Numbered from the stretch's first letter, positions 36,307 through 45,579 are shown. The stretch: DNA of 64,000 nt from Bacillota bacterium (GCA_026627385.1 JAPNUR010000015.1:1-64000), one strand, 5' to 3'. The notes: generated by a model not told the origin, from the sequence alone. Translations and numbers: made by a program.

Positions 36307-37629
36307 TCAACTCCCAGTCAAGAGCGCGTTGGCTTCTTGTTGGGCCGTCTTAAGCGCTGTTAGCGCCGGCACGTTGTTGAAATACATGCTGCTCATGGCA
36401 TCTTGGGCATACCCGTAAATGCCCAGGTAATGCGGGGATTGCGGCGGCGCATGCTGGTACTTGACCTCGTCGAGCACCACCTGCATTTGGGGATTGGTTT
36501 TGAGATAGGCGCGGTAGGCAGGGCTTGACACCACCGACTTTTGCACCGGCAAGTACCCGGTCTCTTCGCTCCATTTCATGGTTTGAGACGGCGCCGTCAG
36601 CCACTGCATAAATGTCCACGCCGCTTGCTGCGTAGCCTTGGGAAGGCCGGCCATCATCACAATATTGGCCCCACCCGGCGGCACTTCGCGTCCGGCCGGT
36701 CCCTCCGGCATCATCATGACCCCCCACTGAAATTTGTGCCCAACATTGGCACGCACGGTGCCGATGCTGGCCGACGAGTCTTCGCTCATGGCCACCTCCC
36801 CGTTGTAAAAGGACGCGGTCGTGAGGCCCCATCCATCGGCGCCGCTTTGCACGACGGCATCACCCTGCCGCACGAGATTGATCGTTTCTTGAAAGATCCG
36901 CGCGGCCGCGGGGGTCGCAAATTCGCATTTCGTTAACGAGGGATTCATGATATGCGAACCCGATTCCCAGGTGTACACTTCCCAAAACCACCACTGGTCC
37001 ACCGGCGTAAACCCGTAGATCTTGGTTTTGCCACTGCCGTGCGTCAAGCGTTTGGCGTCCTGGGCCACTTGCGCCCAGGTCGTTGGCGGTGCGCTAATGC
37101 CCGCTTTGGCAAAGAGTGTTTTGTTGTAAAACATAATCGGTATGCTACGATTAAACGGGAGCCCGTACGTCACGCCCTTGTAAGTGGTGCTCGCCAACAT
37201 CCCGTACAAGAAGTTTCCCGGTTTATCCACGCTGGAATGGCGGATAAACGCGGTGAGTGGCTGAAGGGCTCCCGTGGAGGCAAACACCGGCATGGAGTGA
37301 ACCTCGAGCTGCACCAGATCCGGAGTGCTATGGGCCTCAATGGCCGCCAACAACTTTTGTTGCAAGGGCCCGCCGCCGGTGTAGGTTCCCTCATAGTCCA
37401 CCACGACGTGAATGTCCGGATGCGTACGGTTAAAGGTATTGACCAGGGCTCGGAACTCGGCACCCAGGGTACCTCCTAGGCCGTACCACATGGTCACGGT
37501 GACCGGCGCCCGCTTAGTGGCAGCCGGCACACCGTGCAAAGACGCTGCCCACGCGGGAATGCCGCTGCCAAACGCCGCGGCGCTGACGAGGCACAAGAGG
37601 GCGGCCCCTGTTCGTTGGATTGGTCGCAT
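36307..37629 (-). CDS. ABC transporter substrate-binding protein, UgpB-like
   Basis: A 440-aa exported binding protein. Residues 1-28 are a signal peptide (hydrophobic run, then AWAA). VTMWYGLGG, FNRTHPDIHVVVDYEG, and particularly PFNRSIPIMFYNKTLF are hallmarks of glycerol-3-phosphate/glycerophosphodiester-binding UgpB proteins. No lipobox Cys is seen. The ATG at 37629 follows AAAGGAG. It feeds the permeases encoded just upstream, while the downstream phosphodiesterase fits a glycerophosphodiester substrate. Confidence 0.9.
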   Translation of the reverse strand: MRPIQRTGAALLCLVSAAAFGSGIPAWAASLHGVPAATKRAPVTVTMWYGLGGTLGAEFRALVNTFNRTHPDIHVVVDYEGTYTGGGPLQQKLLAAIEAHSTPDLVQLEVHSMPVFASTGALQPLTAFIRHSSVDKPGNFLYGMLASTTYKGVTYGLPFNRSIPIMFYNKTLFAKAGISAPPTTWAQVAQDAKRLTHGSGKTKIYGFTPVDQWWFWEVYTWESGSHIMNPSLTKCEFATPAAARIFQETINLVRQGDAVVQSGADGWGLTTASFYNGEVAMSEDSSASIGTVRANVGHKFQWGVMMMPEGPAGREVPPGGANIVMMAGLPKATQQAAWTFMQWLTAPSQTMKWSEETGYLPVQKSVVSSPAYRAYLKTNPQMQVVLDEVKYQHAPPQSPHYLGIYGYAQDAMSSMYFNNVPALTALKTAQQEANALLTGS

Positions 37630-37693
37630 CAATGATTTGGCTCCTTTCGTTCGTCGAAAACGTGCGTAAACCATGACCGTCGGATGTAGGTTG

Positions 37694-38521
37694 CTAGCCT
37701 TTGAGAGCGTACGCCAGCACCCCCTTGACCAGGTATCGCTGGCCCCAGAGAAAGGCCAGTACCACCGGAATAACGGCAAGCACATTGGCGGCCATCAAGA
37801 GATTCCAGAGAATTTGGTCCGGTTGCGCTTCGGTGTAGTAGGATAACCCTACAGGGATCACCCAGCGGGCCGGCGTGTTCGTTACCAGCAGCGGCCAAAA
37901 GAGGTAACCGTAATGAAAGACGCCGTTCAGCAAGGCCAGGGTCACCAACGCTGCCTTGGTGTTGGGCAGCACCAGTCGACGGAAAATGGTCCAATGGGTG
38001 GCTCCATCCATTTGCATGGACTCAACCAATGTGCGCGGTATCCCTAAATACGACTGGCGGAGAAAGAAGATGCCAAAACCCGTGCCGATAAAGGGCACGA
38101 TGAGCGCCGCGTAAGTGTTAATCCAGCGCAGGTCGCTGAGGATAATATAGTCGGGGATGAAGATGGACTGAATGGGAATCATTAAGGACATGATCACCAG
38201 CGCAAAGACCACGTAGCGGCCCCGAATCTTCGTAAACACAATGCCGTAGGCAGCAAGCGATGAGGTCAAGAGCTGGCAGCACACGATGATCGCCGTGGTG
38301 AAGAAACTATTGAAAAAGTAATGCGCCAGCGGCTGACCGGTGAGCACCGCCACGTAGTTATGCAGCGACAGGTTAGCCGGCACCAGGGCTCGGGAAAACA
38401 TGTCGCGCACGCTTTCCATGGAGCCCAAGATCATCCAGACCAACGGCAGGGCCACAACCAGGGCAATGACCGTCAAGACACTGTACGTCATCCAGTGCGT
38501 TCTCCGACGCGATATGGTCAT
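37694..38521 (-). CDS. ABC transporter permease, UgpE-like
   Basis: A 275-aa, six-segment permease. The EAA loop is near 185-205 (MDGATHWTIFRRLVLPNTK). The ATG at 38521 overlaps the stop of the upstream permease as ATGA. It forms the membrane channel with the UgpA-like subunit. No ATPase gene accompanies the pair. Confidence 0.9.
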   Translation of the reverse strand: MTISRRRTHWMTYSVLTVIALVVALPLVWMILGSMESVRDMFSRALVPANLSLHNYVAVLTGQPLAHYFFNSFFTTAIIVCCQLLTSSLAAYGIVFTKIRGRYVVFALVIMSLMIPIQSIFIPDYIILSDLRWINTYAALIVPFIGTGFGIFFLRQSYLGIPRTLVESMQMDGATHWTIFRRLVLPNTKAALVTLALLNGVFHYGYLFWPLLVTNTPARWVIPVGLSYYTEAQPDQILWNLLMAANVLAVIPVVLAFLWGQRYLVKGVLAYALKG

Positions 38522-39456
38522 TCTTCCGTCACCACCCATCGCTTGGCGAGGAAAAACTGCGCGCCCGTCAAGAGACCAAGGAGCACCATCATAAAGACGG
38601 ACGCCGCCGACGCTTGTCCGAAATTAAAGAACTGGAACCCTTGGGTATAGATGTAGTACGTCAAGGTCTGGGTTGCCATGGCGGGGCCCCCCTGCGTCAT
38701 AATGTAAATTTGGTCGAATGCCTGAAACGATTGAATGATGCTAAACACGGCGGCAAAGAAAATACTCGGGGTAATGGACGGCACGGTAATTTTCCGAAAC
38801 ACTGTCCAGGATCCCGCCCCATCGACAGCTGCCGCTTCTTTTAAGTGCACATTGACGTTTTGCAACCCTCCCAAGAAAATCAGGGTGTAAAACCCGAGAA
38901 ATTCCCAGGTGGTCACGGCAATGATGCACAACAACGCCGTATGAACATTGCCCAGCCAATTGACCGCCGGCAAGCCCAATAGCTGGAGGACGGTATCGAC
39001 AAACCCGTATTGGGGTTGCAAGAGCCACATAAAGGCCACCCCGGAACTCACCAAGGGAAACACATAGGGGAGAAAAATCACCGTACGATACACCGACACC
39101 GCACGCAGCCGCTGGTCCAACAACGTGGCCAGCAATAGCCCTAACACCAAGACGCTGATGGTCACGCCGCCCGCGAAAATGAGCGTGTGAACGAGCGCCC
39201 CGCCAAACTGGGCCGAGTGCAAAATGGCGCGATAGTTGCCTACGCCAGCGAAACTCGCCGTCGGATTCATGATGGTCGACTGAAAAAAGCTAATGTAAAT
39301 CACGTAGCCGGCGGGGACGATGAAAAATGCCAGCACGGTCACAATGCCGGGGATGAGAAAGAGCCACTCGCCCGCTTGACGCAGACGACGACGCGGGTTC
39401 AACGAAGGTTCCAGGGGGTGAATATCGTCAGCCAGGTTGGCTAATCTGATGGCCAT
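38518..39456 (-). CDS. ABC transporter permease, UgpA-like
   Basis: A 312-aa permease with six membrane segments and an EAA loop near 210-230 (AAAVDGAGSWTVFRKITVP). The ATG at 39456 has AGGGAG nine nt upstream. It is the first gene of the importer unit; a -10 box overlapped by a LacI-type operator half lies about 80 bp upstream. It is followed by UgpE-, UgpB-, SurE- and GDPD-type genes. Confidence 0.9.
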   Translation of the reverse strand: MAIRLANLADDIHPLEPSLNPRRRLRQAGEWLFLIPGIVTVLAFFIVPAGYVIYISFFQSTIMNPTASFAGVGNYRAILHSAQFGGALVHTLIFAGGVTISVLVLGLLLATLLDQRLRAVSVYRTVIFLPYVFPLVSSGVAFMWLLQPQYGFVDTVLQLLGLPAVNWLGNVHTALLCIIAVTTWEFLGFYTLIFLGGLQNVNVHLKEAAAVDGAGSWTVFRKITVPSITPSIFFAAVFSIIQSFQAFDQIYIMTQGGPAMATQTLTYYIYTQGFQFFNFGQASAASVFMMVLLGLLTGAQFFLAKRWVVTEE

Positions 39457-39536
39457 GAACCACGACTCCCTTAGAGAGGATGCCCTCACGCACTCTGCAG
39501 CCTGGATCATTCTTTATGGCAGAATTCTCAGTCTTT

Positions 39537-39551
39537 ATTATATCGATTCAC
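39537..39551 (-). promoter_or_regulatory. ugp-like operon -10 box overlapped by a LacI operator half
   Basis: Read leftward, GTGAATCGATATAA (39551-39538) matches 11 of 14 positions of the perfect palindrome in front of the LacI gene at 42835. The TATAAT -10 box (39542-39537) overlaps it. No good -35 box is found at the right distance, suggesting activator help or a weak promoter. Confidence 0.6.
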
Positions 39552-39574
39552 TCCACGATAACGATTTGCCTCTC

Positions 39575-39603
39575 GATTGTCAATAGATGCAATAATGACA
39601 ATC
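39575..39603. promoter_or_regulatory. Inverted repeat in the ugp-like promoter region
   Basis: GATTGTCA (39575-39582) and TGACAATC (39596-39603) are perfect 8-bp arms spaced 13 bases apart, centre to centre two helical turns. It lies upstream of the -10 box, where an activator would bind. A TTGACA hexamer (leftward) is contained in one arm. Confidence 0.45.
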
Positions 39604-39722
39604 ATCGATCGACACTAGTATTGTCGGATATTGGATAGGGACTCTGATGGTTGCCACTGTTAACCTACCAAACCCTGCGCCGCTGGGCGTTAACAACGCA
39701 TTAACAGTTTATGAAGATTGGA

Positions 39723-40448
39723 TTACAGCACCAAGCCGCCGCCAACGGCAATTACTTCGCCGGTGACGTATTGGCTGTCATCCGAGGCCAAAAATGCGAC
39801 GACGCGGCCCACATCTTCAGGGGTTCCAATACGTCCCATGGGAATTTTTTGGAGCATCTGTTGAAAGGCCGCTTCTGGCATAGCTCGGGTCATCGGAGTT
39901 TCGATAAATCCGGGACAAATGGCGTTGACAGTAATTTGAAACGGCGCGAGTTCCTTGGCCAGTGTCTTCGTAAGTCCGATAACCCCCGCCTTGGACGCGG
40001 CGTAATTGGCTTGGCCGACGTTGCCTTGCCAGCTCGCGGAAGCAATGTTGATGATGCGGCCCGCCCGGCGCGCGCGCATCCCTGGCGCCACATGCCGCGC
40101 CCAGTTAAAATAGCCTTTTAAGTTGACGGCGATGACCGCGTCCCACTCCGCTTCGCTCATGCGGTGAAACATGCGATCGCGATTAATGCCGGCGTTGTTG
40201 ACCAGCACGGCGATGGGCCCGATGTCCTCTTCAATGCTGCTGACGGCACTTGCTACAGCCGCGTAATCGCGCACGTCAACAGCGCGCCACGCCGATCCGG
40301 CCAGCGTGGCACTGGCCGCCTGAACCCCAGCTTCGTCGATATCGACTAACACTACCCGATATCCTCGGTTATGCAAGACCTGGGCAATCCCGTAGCCAAT
40401 CCCCCGCTGGGCCCCCGTGACCACCGCCACGCTGTTCACCGCCGTCAT
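39723..40448 (-). CDS. SDR family acetoacetyl-CoA/3-oxoacyl reductase (PhaB/FabG-like)
   Basis: A 241-aa classical SDR with TGAQRGIG at about 11-18, NNAGINRD, catalytic Ser in NIASAS and YAASK, and C-terminal YVTGEVIAVGGG. NRDRMFHRM and the WQGNVGQANYAASK segment are like PhaB acetoacetyl-CoA reductases. With the thiolase 24 bases upstream it could interconvert acetyl-CoA, acetoacetyl-CoA and 3-hydroxybutyryl-CoA, or act in beta-oxidation. No polyhydroxyalkanoate synthase is in the window. GGAG lies five nt before AAAGG-free ATG context, so the start is well supported. Confidence 0.88.
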   Translation of the reverse strand: MTAVNSVAVVTGAQRGIGYGIAQVLHNRGYRVVLVDIDEAGVQAASATLAGSAWRAVDVRDYAAVASAVSSIEEDIGPIAVLVNNAGINRDRMFHRMSEAEWDAVIAVNLKGYFNWARHVAPGMRARRAGRIINIASASWQGNVGQANYAASKAGVIGLTKTLAKELAPFQITVNAICPGFIETPMTRAMPEAAFQQMLQKIPMGRIGTPEDVGRVVAFLASDDSQYVTGEVIAVGGGLVL

Positions 40449-40472
40449 CCTTTCTCCGATGCCAATGTTCCC

Positions 40473-41648
40473 CTACCGCCAATAATTTTCGAAAATCGCG
40501 GCAATACCCTGGCCGCCCCCAATGCACATGGTCACCATTCCATAGCGCCCGCGGCGTTTTGCCAGCTCATGCAAGAGCTTGACCGTTAAAATTGCGCCGG
40601 TCGCCCCAATCGGATGGCCTAAAGCAATCGCTCCGCCGTTGACATTGGTCTTGCTCCAATCCAAATGGGCATCTCTGACCACCGCCACCGCCTGGGCGGC
40701 AAACGCTTCGTTGAGCTCCACCAAGTCCAGATCGTCCACGGTGAGTCCGGCCTTGCGCAATGCCCGCTCCACCGCGTACACCGGCGTATAGCCCATCCAT
40801 TGCGGCTCCATGCCAGCCACCGCCCAACTCACGAGGCGGGCCCGCGGCTCCAACCCCTGCCGGCTGGCATCCCGCGCTCTCATCATCACCACCGCAGCCG
40901 CCCCGTCGTTGATCCCCGAGGAGTTGCCGGCAGTGACCGTCCCACCCTCTTTAAACACGGGGCGCAACCGGGCCAGCTGCTCCGGCGATGTGTCCCGGGG
41001 ATGTTCGTCCACCCGAAACTCGGTGGCTGTCTTCGCGTTGGGAAGGGGCACGGCCACAATTTCGTCGGCAAAGCGTCCTGAGTCCAGAGCCGCCTTGGCG
41101 CGCACTTGGGAGTCCCACGCCATTTGATCTTGGGCCTCGCGCGACACGTGATAGCGTTCGGCCACGAGTTCGGCGGTCATCCCCATGGGGTAGTGCTCAA
41201 ACGGATCGGTCACGGCAGCTAACACGCCGTCTTCCAAGACGCCGTCCCCCAGGCGCTTGCCCCAGCGATTCCACACGTAATAGGGCAAACGGCTCATGTT
41301 TTCCGCCCCGCCGGCGACCACCGTGTCGGCATCCTCCAGTTTTAGCCATTGGGCCGCGGTGAGAATGGCCTGCAGCCCGGATCCACACAACCGGTTCACC
41401 GTCTGAGCCGTGGATCCCACGGGAAGGCCGGCCCCTAGGGCCGCCACCCGGGCCACAAAGGCATCGTGCGAGACTTGGCCCACGCATCCCAGAACCACCT
41501 CGTTCACGCGGGACGGTTCGACGCGAGCCCGCTTTAACGCTTCGCGAATGACCAATGCACCCAGTTCAGCAGCGGGCGTGTCCTTTAAGCTGCCGCCAAA
41601 GGTCCCGATGGCGGTTCGCACCCCATCAAGAATCACCACATCGTCCAC
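40473..41648 (-). CDS. Acetyl-CoA acetyltransferase (thiolase)
   Basis: A 391-aa thiolase (family usually 390-400). The nucleophile Cys at about 88 (NRLCGSG), His at about 345 (GHPIGATG) and Cys at about 375 (CIGGGQG) are intact. It condenses two acetyl-CoA or cleaves 3-oxoacyl-CoA. A GTG start follows GGAGG by 10 nt. It heads the thiolase-reductase pair, 140 bases after the LacI gene, and may be co-transcribed with it. Confidence 0.94.
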   Translation of the reverse strand: MDDVVILDGVRTAIGTFGGSLKDTPAAELGALVIREALKRARVEPSRVNEVVLGCVGQVSHDAFVARVAALGAGLPVGSTAQTVNRLCGSGLQAILTAAQWLKLEDADTVVAGGAENMSRLPYYVWNRWGKRLGDGVLEDGVLAAVTDPFEHYPMGMTAELVAERYHVSREAQDQMAWDSQVRAKAALDSGRFADEIVAVPLPNAKTATEFRVDEHPRDTSPEQLARLRPVFKEGGTVTAGNSSGINDGAAAVVMMRARDASRQGLEPRARLVSWAVAGMEPQWMGYTPVYAVERALRKAGLTVDDLDLVELNEAFAAQAVAVVRDAHLDWSKTNVNGGAIALGHPIGATGAILTVKLLHELAKRRGRYGMVTMCIGGGQGIAAIFENYWR

Positions 41649-41788
41649 GCTTTCATCGCCTCCTCATCGCCGTCAGCCATGCAGATAAGAGATCGGCAGC
41701 CAACGCACTGCTTGGCGCAAAACCGCCAGCAGCTCAAACTAGCATCTCAACAACGTCGTCAACCTGTCCACCCAGACCCCGTACCCCT

Positions 41789-42835
41789 CTAAACCGTGAC
41801 TGATTTTCGACGGGCGCGGCGTCGAGCCCGCGCGGTAGATTTGCGGATGGCCAAACGGTAGGGCAGTTGGATCACCTGCGGTTCACCGTCAAAGCCGTGA
41901 ATTCTCTGCCGAATTAAGCGCATGGCCTCACGGCCGATCTCCTCGCGCGGCTGCGCCACTGTCGTCAACTGCACGCGCGACAACGCCCCGGGCCAAATCC
42001 CATCAAACCCTACGACCGAAATGTCTTCAGGCACCCGCAGTCCAATCTCATCTAACCCGTCCAGCACCCCCATGGCCATCATATCATCGGCCGCAAAGAT
42101 CGCGGTCAGATGGCGATGTTTATCCGGGAGCTGGGTGGCCAACGACAATGCTTTGTCATACCGTAGATGCCCAAACTGGACGAGGTCCGGGTCTGCTGCG
42201 AGTTGCCACTGACGGACAGCGGCCAGGTACCCCTCTAGACGGCGCTGGCTGGCGCTGGAATTTTCCATGCCCCCAATAAAGGCAATACACCGGTGGCCTA
42301 GGTCCACGAGATGTTGCATGGCGTCAAGCGCCCCCGCGTAGTTGTCCACCCCGACGTAGTCAGCTCGCACCGGGTTTCCGTGACGGTTGACCATCACGTA
42401 GGGCACGCCTTCGATGGCGCGATCCGGCATGGGATAGTCCCACCCGATATTGGTAAAAACCATGCCGTCCACTTGGCGGTCTACCAAGGTCCGGGCAGCC
42501 TCCATGACGCTCTCATAGGCTTCGTCGGCAGTCACCAGGACCACCGTATAGCCATTGTCCCGCGCCTCTAACGTCACGCCTTGGGCGATGTCCGCATAAA
42601 AGGGATTGGTGATATCGGGCACAACCAGGCCAATCGCGCGGCTTTCGTGAGTGCGCAGACTCCGGGCCACGGCGTTCGGCCGATACCCCAGTTGGCGTAT
42701 CGCCTCTTCCACCTTACGCCGCGTAATGTCGCTTACCCGCTTGCTGCCGCGTAAAACACTCGACACCGTGGCCGGCGACACACCGGCCCTGTGAGCCACG
42801 TCGCGAATTGTCGGGGCCTCCGACCGCTCCTTCAC
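41789..42835 (-). CDS. LacI family regulator of the phosphodiester cluster
   Basis: A 348-aa repressor. The helix-turn-helix is at about 9-30 (TIRDVAHRAGVSPATVSSVLRGS), followed by the hinge and an effector domain with VVPDITNPFYADIA. A GTG start at 42835 gives the normal LacI N-terminus but has only a poor GGTGG ribosome binding site. It sits behind a consensus promoter with a perfect operator palindrome, and the same operator half recurs at the importer promoter 3 kb away, so it probably represses both itself and the importer set. The effector is unknown; an imported phosphodiester or its product is plausible. Confidence 0.92.
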   Translation of the reverse strand: MKERSEAPTIRDVAHRAGVSPATVSSVLRGSKRVSDITRRKVEEAIRQLGYRPNAVARSLRTHESRAIGLVVPDITNPFYADIAQGVTLEARDNGYTVVLVTADEAYESVMEAARTLVDRQVDGMVFTNIGWDYPMPDRAIEGVPYVMVNRHGNPVRADYVGVDNYAGALDAMQHLVDLGHRCIAFIGGMENSSASQRRLEGYLAAVRQWQLAADPDLVQFGHLRYDKALSLATQLPDKHRHLTAIFAADDMMAMGVLDGLDEIGLRVPEDISVVGFDGIWPGALSRVQLTTVAQPREEIGREAMRLIRQRIHGFDGEPQVIQLPYRLAIRKSTARARRRARRKSVTV

Positions 42836-42871
42836 CGTGCCACCACCCAATCCCGAAATTAGCAAACAATA

Positions 42872-42919
42872 GTGAATCGATTCACCGCGATTATAAGGTC
42901 GGGCTATTTTTCCTGTCAA
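42872..42919 (-). promoter_or_regulatory. Consensus promoter with perfect LacI-type operator
   Basis: Read leftward: TTGACA (42919-42914), 18 bases, TATAAT (42895-42890), four bases, then the 14-bp perfect palindrome GTGAATCGATTCAC (42885-42872) with the central CG typical of LacI sites. It lies 36 bases before the regulator start, so autoregulation is very likely. Confidence 0.85.
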
Positions 42920-42939
42920 GACGATCTATTCATATTTTT

Positions 42940-42959
42940 ATGGAATATTAATATTCCAT
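42940..42959. promoter_or_regulatory. 20-bp perfect AT-rich palindrome
   Basis: ATGGAATATTAATATTCCAT is a perfect 20-bp palindrome, 20 bases upstream of the -35 box of the LacI promoter. It is unlike the LacI operator, so a second regulator is possible. Confidence 0.55.
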
Positions 42960-43828
42960 GGATTCGAATAGCGCTCCTCATTCCCGTTCTGATGCCGTGA
43001 TCTGTAACATTCCCTACGTTGGAAAGCAAATTAAAGCTTTGTCAAGGTCGCACGTCCGGTTCTAAGGGGGGCGCGGCCCAAGAGATACTCGCCATAACGG
43101 GCAAGTCTCGAGGCGCGTTCGACCGACCCCGATAACCGTTCAACATATCCGCACCCGCCGGCCGTGGTGCGCACTTCCGTGATCTCATGAGGCGGGGATG
43201 AATGAACCCGAAATGATGTCGGCTTCGCATACCGTGTACTCTCTTCGGTCGCGGCTCGCCGTCGTGACCCGATATCGATGGAAGACCTTTACGCCAGCAC
43301 TCCTTGGCACTCTGATCGGATTCGGCGGCCAAGCTAATCATGTCCATCTCCTGGCGAGTATGATCATCATCTCAACTCCGCGAGTGCGTGGAGAATGCGC
43401 AACCGGTTTGCCGATCACAGCCGAACATTGTATCGAAAATCATCTTTTTGGCACCGAGCTTACTACATGGGCAGTGTCGGAGGACCACGCTGAGAGACGG
43501 TAAAGCGCGACCTGTCGAGGCCCAAGAAGGAACGCAAGCAAAACTCCTGGGGCAGCCAAACGACCGCCGCCCGCTAAACCCCCTCCTGCTTTCGGCCTAG
43601 GAGCGCGAATGCTAGGGCGTTTTGTTCAAGTCCCCATTTGCATCCGAAGGAGGAGCGGTGGCTTTGAAAAAACTTTTTGGCTTTTCGTTTTCTGGGACAT
43701 CGCTTAAGTTTTTGCGTACACCGCGGACCACCCCATGCCGTACAGTCAAATGGGATTGGCGAGACTGAGCTACATAGGCCTTATTCATTATTAAAGGTAG
43801 CCCAAGGATTGAAAGCAGGCGGTAAATC
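42960..43828. other. 0.87-kb gap before the TauE/SafE gene
   Basis: No frame has a convincing start and protein-like composition. The ATTCGAAT palindrome near 42963-42970 is short. No RNA gene was recognised. Confidence 0.35.
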
Positions 43829-44572
43829 ATGGAACACTGGGGACTACTGACGCCGGAACAGTTTGTGATTGCCCTTTTGATTGTGCTATTCGCTTTTACG
43901 GTTCGCGGATCATTAGGATTTGGCTCGGGACTCATTTCCGTCTCCCTATTGATCTGGTTTGTCCCGGTGACAGCGGCGGTGCCCCTAGTCTACCTTATCG
44001 ATACCGTAGGCAGCTTATTGTTGGGAGCGTACGACTTTCGCCATATCTCGTGGCAGGAAATGCCTGCGTTATGGCCCGCCACTGTTGGCGGACTGGTCCT
44101 AGGGGGAATCGTTCTAGCGACCTTGTCGCCGCAGCATTTGATGGCAATTCTAGGAAGTTTTGTCCTAGCTTACGTGGTATATGCCGTTGCGATGCAGCCC
44201 AGCCGCCTTCCCCTGATTAGCCGGTGGTGGGGCGCGCCATTAGGGTTTTTGGGCGGTTTCATGGGTAGCTTATACGGCGGAGGCGGGCCAGCCATCGTGG
44301 CGTATCTGCAAATGCGTCACTTAAATCCGCGTTCGTTTCGGGCGTCGTTTCAGTTCATTGCCATGACCGATAGCCTCACTCGAGGGATCCTGTACTGGAT
44401 GCTAGGATTCTTAACTCTACCCGTTTTCCTGACCGCAGTGGTGTTATGGCCGGCGGTGGTGCTTGGCCTGTGGATCGGCCACCGAATCCACGTGGCCTTG
44501 AACCCACGACAATTTCAGTATGCGGTGTTGTTCATGTTAGCGGTTGTCGGTCTGAAGTTGGTGATTCTTTAA
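43829..44572 (+). CDS. TauE/SafE (TSUP) family permease
   Basis: A 247-aa membrane protein with about eight hydrophobic segments arranged as two related halves, as in the sulfite-exporter TauE/SafE family. RGSLGFGSGLISV in the first half and GFLGGFMGSLYGGGGPAIVAYL in the second are the paired Gly-rich motifs. Members export sulfite, sulfoacetate or similar anions; the substrate is not given by sequence. The ribosome binding site is GCAGGCGG. It stands alone on the plus strand between two non-coding gaps. Confidence 0.88.
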   Translation: MEHWGLLTPEQFVIALLIVLFAFTVRGSLGFGSGLISVSLLIWFVPVTAAVPLVYLIDTVGSLLLGAYDFRHISWQEMPALWPATVGGLVLGGIVLATLSPQHLMAILGSFVLAYVVYAVAMQPSRLPLISRWWGAPLGFLGGFMGSLYGGGGPAIVAYLQMRHLNPRSFRASFQFIAMTDSLTRGILYWMLGFLTLPVFLTAVVLWPAVVLGLWIGHRIHVALNPRQFQYAVLFMLAVVGLKLVIL

Positions 44573-45579
44573 CGCTTCCCTGTCGGGGATATGGGTTCAT
44601 GGTATCACTAGCCGCCCATGCTTTGGACACGTAGGGACTGCGGCCGTTTCCGCCCGGTGGACAAGGTATATCGCTCTCTCTGGTGCGTACGGCACCTTTC
44701 AGGCCAACGGGAGCCAAGCACAGGCACGAGCACGAACTTATATCCTGCTCCTCATATCACGGCGAATGGTATCATCCCTGAAGGCGTCTGGAACACTCGA
44801 CGCCCCATCGCTTCGTCTTGGCAAGCCCCTCAACGTGCGCCTTAATCGCCAAGCGATCGGATTTTGCACGCCACGACCGCGAGTCACAGTAAGACGGGAA
44901 GCGCGTGCTGATGCTGCTGGCACTGTTTGACTTCCGCCAAGGGACACAACTTGTTTCTCCGTTACGGCGGCCCTTTGTTGGTCTCTCAGATGCCTAAGGC
45001 CGACTCTGTCGCAAAATGGCCCACAGGGACAGCGCGGTACAGTTATCGTCTACCACGTGAAACGGGCGAGGGTGCCGATCGTGTTCGTCGATTTCTGCGC
45101 ACCGAAAATCGTCCCGTTGGTTCTAGTCAAGGATCGCACCACGCCCTTGGGCACCCGATAGCGATAGGGTATGCCGTTCTGGCCGCCCAATTGAAATGAC
45201 AGGACATCGAACACCACGAAATCCTGGTAATGCCCTCTCTTATTAACCCTGCGGTCATTTCCATAACCGCTCCTTCGCGCCGCTATAAGATGGATAATGC
45301 CGTCAAATGAGTTGCACCGGCGACCCCTACAACCTGCTGATCCCGCCGCTGGTGATGCCGGATCCCCAGCACTCTCTGCACTGTTACCAGTTGCCGCAAC
45401 GCGTGTCCGGTGCTCACGCCCGTCGGCCAAACCCCGTCCAACAATGAAAAGACTGCGCCGTGACACCGCCACCGGGCCCGCAATTCGAGGGCATGCCGAC
45501 ATCTTGAACCAATACGGCGTTCTTTCTATTAAGATTACCGCACCCTTGACTCCCAGGGAGAACAGCTCCCTTCGGACGT
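44573..45579. other. 1.0-kb gap, possible relic
   Basis: No gene can be supported. A leftward frame reaching 45050 has a rather protein-like end (YQDFVVFDVLSFQLGG) but an implausible Arg/Ala/Gly-rich beginning, so it may be the remains of a lost gene. No terminator was identified for the flanking genes. Confidence 0.35.

Noticed and set aside
39723-41648. Complete polyhydroxybutyrate synthesis operon
   Set aside because: Thiolase and a PhaB-like reductase are present, but no PHA synthase, phasin or regulator is in the window.
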